DNA from: Gibbula magus
Taxonomy: Eukaryota; Mollusca; Gastropoda; Trochida; Trochidae
Direction of reading: 5' to 3'
NCBI GenBank assembly: GCA_936450465.1
Contig: OW388292.1
Location: 25,636,652 to 25,700,651, forward strand
Length of the DNA: 64,000 bases
The notes beneath the pieces were generated by a model. That model did not search any database. It was not told where the DNA came from and saw nothing but the letters and a program-made list of their open reading frames with translations. This document shows, one piece after another, positions 59,264-64,000 of this stretch. The stretch's first letter is position 1, and each line of letters starts with the position of its first letter. The position numbers were made by a program, and so were the translations under genes.

Positions 59264-59620
59264 TGTCTTTTATAGACTGGGGAATGTCAATGATAACAAA
59301 TGGCCATGTAGGTTTTCGAAGCTCACTTAGCACTAACAAAATCTTAGGTACAATATATCTACATTTGATTCCGACTATTTTGTTTGAGACACCTTCGAAC
59401 ACCAAGGTCTAGGTGTTTCTGAAATCAGTCAACATGTTCTGCCTCACCGTGGTCATACAGACAGTGCCAGTTTGTGAAAGGTGGGTAGAACTCCAACTTA
59501 TACTTCAACTTTACATACCTCTTTATATTTATCAACATGAAAGACACGTGGTTTTAAGGATACATTAACTTCTTTAAGAGACATTAGAATAATGAAGTTG
59601 TGAGGGGAGCTGCAATAAAC

Positions 59621-59898
59621 CGGGGATGTGGCTCAGTTGGGTAGAGCGTCCGCTCATCACCCGGAAGGTCGGGGTTCGATTCCCGGCCTAGTCATACCAA
59701 AAGACGTTAAAAGATTGGAATTGTTGCTTCCTTGCTTGGCGCTCAGCATTATAAGGATAGAACAACGCTTGAACTGGCGTTGCACTGTGGTTGCCGGGTG
59801 CCAAGGGAACAAAAATTATTTCCGATTTCGATGTAATGAGGACAATAAGGTATTATTAATTATTATTGTTATTATTATTGTATTATTAGTATAAATAA
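59621..59898 (+). mobile_element. tRNA-derived SINE, family 2
   Basis: The head is clearly tRNA-like: A box TGGCTCAGTTGGGTAGAGC (59,629-59,647) and B box GGTTCGATTCC (59,673-59,683). The T stem pairs at four of five positions, but the acceptor ends do not pair, so it is not a working tRNA. The body has AAAAGACGTTAAAAGATTGG and GCTTGGCGCTCAGCATT, and the 3' end carries ATTTCGATGTAATGAGGACA and an (ATT)n tail. A 88-codon open frame across it is accidental. Confidence 0.88.
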
Positions 59899-60023
59899 AT
59901 TGTAAATCCGTAGAATTCGTTTCTTTAATTCTTCACGATACAATAAGTGGATTACCGACATAAATGTATATATACTCCTGTATTCTCAAATAGCATCTGC
60001 CAGTTCACCTAGTTATCAAAATC

Positions 60024-60362
60024 CCAAAATATTTTCTATTCGGTGATAGGAAGATGAACAATATACACAGTAAGTTAAGAAATTCTTGTAGTTCCCTAAA
60101 CGGTGATCTGTATCGTGTCAATTTATCTGAAAGTAAATCTTGCATTTGTGGTGCTTTAGTTGAAGATGTTTGTCATTTCTTCTTGAGATGTCCAAGACAT
60201 GCTGATCTCCGTTTAGAATTAAAGCAAAGATTTTATAATTTAAAGGCAGAATTTGATCTTAATACAATCCTGTATGGAAATCCAAATCTTCCACAAACAG
60301 TCAATGAAAACATATTTCACCATGTTCATAAATTCACTGGAAAGAGTCAACGGTTCAATTAA
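60024..60362 (+). pseudogene. LINE 4 C-terminal finger region
   Basis: The frame is open from at least 60,024 (PKYFLFGDRK precedes the ATG at 60,054, and this stretch is also family-like, so the ATG is not a true start). From the ATG: LRNSCSSLNGDLY (8-20), C30-x-C32, then EDVCHFFLRCPRHADLR with H41 and C46, and ENIFHHVHKF near the end. This arrangement is characteristic of the extreme C-terminus of a LINE family that I recognise by pattern but cannot name. The stop at 60,362 appears to be the natural end. Confidence 0.75.
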
Positions 60363-60630
60363 TACATTAATACTAATGTACGTATTTACCATATTCAAAG
60401 TGCATTTTGTCATAAGAATAACATTTCCAATTGTGTGTTGCCTTAATAATGTATATTACATGTTTACCCACTTCGTCAATTGTAGATTTCTTACTCTCTT
60501 CTGCATATATTGTGTTATGTATTTTAGCCTTGTCAAATAGTTGTTGATTACGTGGAGAGGGCTTCTATAAGTTTCACAACTTGTGCCCAATCCATTTCTT
60601 AAATGAATAAAATATGTTTTCAATCAATCA
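60024..60630 (+). mobile_element. LINE fragment 4, 3' end
   Basis: The C-terminal finger of a LINE protein followed by a 240-bp 3' UTR ending in TCAATCAATCAAAA, with AATAAA at 60,606-60,611. The RT core is absent (strong 5' truncation). The finger type (C-x-C ... H-x4-C) differs from LINE 3, so at least two clades have been active. Confidence 0.75.
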
Positions 60631-60804
60631 AAAACATTGCTTTATTTTCATTTTATTTAATGTGCAATTTATAGAAATATGTACTCGATCATACCTCCAT
60701 GCATATGGGTCAGCATGTCGTAAATTGCAATTAAAATTCTAAAACGGAATATGTATTTATATAATGTTTATGTTTGGGATCACATTTTCTGTGTAAGAAT
60801 CATT

Positions 60805-60870
60805 TTTACTGAACCAGGACTCAAACCAACAACCTCGCCAGGTAGCAATCGTCAACACTGCAGGTCTATA
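60805..60870 (-). repeat. Possible tRNA-derived fragment
   Basis: On the minus strand GGTTTGAGTCC matches the pol III B box at all but one position (plus strand 60,820-60,830). The A-box region is degenerate. Just upstream, 60,757-60,785 (TATATAATGTTTATGTTTGG) resembles the terminal repeat of the MITE at 61,014, so this could be a diverged relative. Weak. Confidence 0.3.
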
Positions 60871-61013
60871 ATCCCTTTAATCTCTAAGCGTGTTTACTGG
60901 CTCAAAGCTATCATACATTTGGGAGACATGTACAATTAAACATGGGTCACTAATACACATTGATTATAAATGATTGGTTGAAATTAGCATTGAAATAATT
61001 CAACATTGAATAT

Positions 61014-61326
61014 ATATAACATGGTTATATTTGGGATAACACTACCTTCAATCGATAGTTGAGCTAATTTTACATTCAATACTCCTCTGATAGACGTAAA
61101 CTTGGCGCAGCTCCCTAGCTTAACTATCGATTGTTGGACCTCGATTCTGTCGAGGCGAAATGGTCGTGTGGTAAGCTGTTGGTACAATCAATGCTGGCGA
61201 TAGTTGCCTTACTCTGAGGGCGTGGGTTCGAATCCCGCATGGGACTCGGCCCGAAAAAGTACAAGTACAAGTACAAGAATTTGTACTATTGAAGGTAGTC
61301 TTATCCCAAATATAACCATGTTATAT
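61014..61326. mobile_element. 313-bp MITE with internal hairpin and tRNA-like domain
   Basis: Terminal inverted repeats of 39 nt with a single mismatch: ATATAACATGGTTATATTTG... at 61,014-61,052 and its complement at 61,288-61,326. Inside the left end is a second inverted repeat, CAATCGATAGTTGAGCTA (61,049-61,066) against TAGCTTAACTATCGATTG (61,116-61,133), 17 of 18 paired. The right half is a tRNA-like domain followed by a (TACAAG)n tract at 61,258-61,277. Flanking TA is consistent with a TA target duplication but cannot be proven. No transposase is encoded, so it would be moved by an enzyme from elsewhere. Confidence 0.85.
61150..61256 (+). repeat. tRNA-like domain inside the MITE
   Basis: A-box-like TGGTCGTGTGGTAAGC (61,161-61,176) and B box GGGTTCGAATCCC (61,224-61,236). 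The T stem GTGGG/CCCGC at 61,222-61,238 pairs fully (one G-T). The distance between boxes is long, as in type II (Leu/Ser) tRNAs with a variable arm. I cannot close the acceptor stem or define an anticodon, so I do not call a functional tRNA gene. Confidence 0.6.
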
Positions 61327-61329
61327 TTC

Positions 61330-64000
61330 TTCACTATCTAAATGGCAAGTATTTCTAATTAAATATATTAAATATTAACATGTCATTCTTAACTGGTTTT
61401 GCAGAGAAGACAAATCTATACCGAATAGTTAAATAAAAAAAGTTTGTCATCAATAAAATTAATATAATGTTTTATGTTATATATAGAAAACTATGTTTAT
61501 GACGGTACTAGATGATTCATAACCGTCACCTGTACACAAAATAAGGTACACTGTGCTTTGAGGTTCTTAATCAGAGGCAAGTACTAATGTAGTCTAAAGA
61601 CTTCATGCACTCCCTGTTATTACGTTATGGTAAGATAGTTTAAATGGATTTTAATTAACCCACTGTCAACTATCTGGCACTTACTTTTTCATTTTCATCA
61701 AACTTCTCAAACGAACATTATTTTCTTTCAATTTGAAAATCACACATTTCGGAACAATTCAAGACGGTTCGCTGCAACCAATAGAGGCTATAATCTTGGC
61801 CCATCATCTGAATTGAGAGGGCATGAAACGACCCTCTAACGGGTCAAGTGTTGTTTGTGCAGTGTGATGTTCCCACAGAGACCGGTTAGTTTGTAGTTTG
61901 ATTTAAATTAAATACACGTTAATCCGCGCTGTGGACGAGGTTTAAAACATGAGAAATCTCCTCTTTGGAAAGAACATCTTCAAATAGTTGACTGGCGAGA
62001 AGTAGGCGCTTTGTAATTTATGTCATTTGTTCTTTGCTGCAGTTTAATTAAGAGACGAAGCAGAGAGGCATGAAAGAAACATTATAGCATTGGGTAATGT
62101 TAGACCTAAACTTATTTTACCGCTGCATTCAATACGTTAAAGTTCGTTCAACCTACTTCAAATACTTTGATAGAACCAAATATTTATATGTCACCTTGAC
62201 GTTAATACCAATAATTGCAGTACTCTCAGGAAGGGCCATCATTAGATGTTAATTTGAACATCATGTACTATTCATAGCAGTGCCTCTAACTTCGGCATAA
62301 TAGAATAGAATAGAATAGAATAGAATAACCGTCAAATTTCAATTTTCCATTTTATTTTATGTTTGCAATGTAATTAATCATGAAAATGCAAGGACAATTA
62401 AATCAATTAGCCTATAATTAACAGTTATACATTAAAATAAAAATACTACGTTTTTAAAAAAAAAAAAAGATTAACCCTCAACGAAAACCGTACTGGTGAT
62501 GAGTAAAGTATATTATATTTAAACTGTGTAATGAAATGAAGTTCTGTATTTTTATCTAGATTCAGGTCAACGGCCTGTAACACAATAAAATCGTGTAACA
62601 TTTAATAAAGCTTGGTGACCATGTTTATACAAACGCGTGCTTTTGATCAAGTGATTGACATGTGTAATTGTAGACTGTCACAGCTGTGTTTTACAATTGA
62701 GTAGACAATAGTATTTTTCCTTCTCCTCAAGTACATAATCTACATAATCTTTCCTTGATTCCTATGACAACCATCCTTCCAGTTTCTTTTTCTAGTGGGA
62801 GTACACAATGACGAAAACGTGTCAAACATTTATAAATATATTGATACGTTGTTTATTTATGCAAAACGAAGTACGAAGTCAATCTTTTGTAGTTTTTTAT
62901 TTGGAATTTAGACAACTTATGTATATGGAAGAAAACCGATCTCATATAAACACATATATCTCAATCTGTCCTTGCATTCACTGATGAATATGATTTATAA
63001 TTTGACCCTCTTGTAGCAAATATATGTTCTTTTTTCTGCAGCGAAGGCACAACATAAAATAGATTTCACTGTCTCTTCATACAAACCCGTCAAATGCCAG
63101 CCGACATGACTGTCATATTGTAGACATTAATAGATATTATCTATTGTAAGTAAGGTGGAAGTATTGTTTTAATAACCTACTAAATATTTACGAATGATTA
63201 AATTTTTAACGAGCAATTCGGGAACACAAAAAAGTGAATTCAAGTCTTGTTTCAGTGTTAATTTATTATAATATTAAGTCTAAAAGTGTTTGAGTGTCAT
63301 TCTAAAGGTTGTAGTGCATAGGAGTATTTAAATAGTAAACTTATTGTATCGACGTATACAGTGACAACTATGACGATGAATTTTATTAAGAGCTGTATAC
63401 ATGCAAACTTAAACTATACACTTTACTTGTAAACAATGTAACGTTAACTTTATTACAAAAAACACTAGTCGCTCACGTTTACCTTGTGCTGTCTGGAACT
63501 TGAAAGACTTCAAACGTGTATATCTTTAGAACTGAGGTAAACAGCACATCAAAGAAATGATAAGAATTAAGAAAAGGATCAGGTCCCAATTTGCTTGCGT
63601 TCTGTGATTGTGGCTTGTGAGTAACAAACCTGAATTTTATTTATTTTTCACTTGAACGCAAATAAAAAAAGTATAATCAAAATTAAGCTTAAAAAAAGTA
63701 AATAAAAAAATCATTTGCATTTGATGATTGTTGGTTTATCCTGAAAACAAATGTGACCGTGGCTGACGACTATCTTAGCGTTAAAAGACCATCGAGAGTC
63801 AAGGTCAAGACAAAGACCATTCAATAAATCTCTGGTCAAGTTATGTACGGTCAATCATGTGAGTTTTTGAAAAATAAGTACGAAGCAGGAAATGCTCTGT
63901 ATACTATTTCCACTCACGTTTACTTTTACATGTATTCCTTGAAAAACTAATTAAAGTACAAGACTGTTCAATGAAAATGGAGCCCCTAAACGCACAGGCT
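61330..64000. other. AT-rich DNA with simple repeats, no recognised gene
   Basis: No open frame of interest. Contains (AATAG)n at about 62,299-62,328 and an A13 run near 62,457. Confidence 0.5.
62299..62328. repeat. (AATAG)n microsatellite
   Basis: Five to six uninterrupted AATAG/TAGAA pentamers. Confidence 0.9.

Noticed and set aside
59629..59697. Functional tRNA gene
   Set aside because: A and B boxes are good but the acceptor stem does not pair and the copy has a SINE body and (ATT)n tail.
59628..59894. 88-codon frame starting MAQLGRASAHHPEGRGSIPG
   Set aside because: This peptide is the translation of a tRNA-like SINE head (A and B boxes), a well-known kind of spurious ORF.

Overview
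This is a gene-poor, AT-rich stretch of an animal nuclear genome. The mix of elements points to a marine invertebrate, most likely a mollusc: several unrelated LINE fragments, tRNA-derived SINEs with (ATT)n tails, many 120-150 bp fold-back (palindromic) elements, and minisatellites. The taxon is inferred from repeat style only. I find no convincing host protein-coding exon, no intact tRNA or rRNA gene, no CRISPR and no prokaryotic signal. Every long open frame with recognisable protein content belongs to a non-LTR retrotransposon or lies in a tandem repeat.

Layout. 1-8.66 kb: unique-looking AT-rich DNA with two copies of one SINE family (about 0.6-0.78 and 5.08-5.40 kb), a 68-bp duplication (4.13 kb) and a composite palindromic element (3.32-3.70 kb). 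8.67-10.47 kb: a deleted and frameshifted LINE on the + strand. 11.2-13.3 kb: a zone where a GTTACAG-AAAGAC motif recurs in both orientations, including a 120-bp duplication. 13.85-17.7 kb: a cluster of fold-back elements around a frameshifted, end-truncated LINE on the - strand. 18.1-18.56 kb: a 46-bp minisatellite. 24.5-25.24 kb: an 18/21-bp Ala-codon minisatellite. 25.37-26.09 kb: the 3' end of a third LINE (- strand). 26.4 kb: another fold-back. 29.15-29.37 kb: a 43-bp minisatellite.

The dominant feature is 30,580-48,434: about 17.9 kb of one 14-bp minisatellite (consensus CTCCTCTGTCTTAG, about 1,275 units, one orientation throughout). It is organised into higher-order repeats. The left domain carries copies offset by 2,431 and 3,418 bp, plus an internal 875-bp duplication. 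The right domain carries a 2,086-bp duplication. It has stop codons in all six frames, so it is non-coding.

48.4-64 kb: AT-rich DNA with a 17-bp tandem patch, a paired A/T-rich repeat (50.8-51.1 kb), a CGAAT/ATTCG-dense block (56.0-56.47 kb), a tRNA-derived SINE and a second copy of its 3' end (59.2 and 59.6 kb), a fourth LINE tail (60.0-60.63 kb) and a 313-bp MITE that encloses a tRNA-like domain (61.0-61.3 kb).

There are no genes working together here in the usual sense. The window reads as a heterochromatin-like or intergenic landscape shaped by retrotransposition, fold-back elements and tandem expansion.
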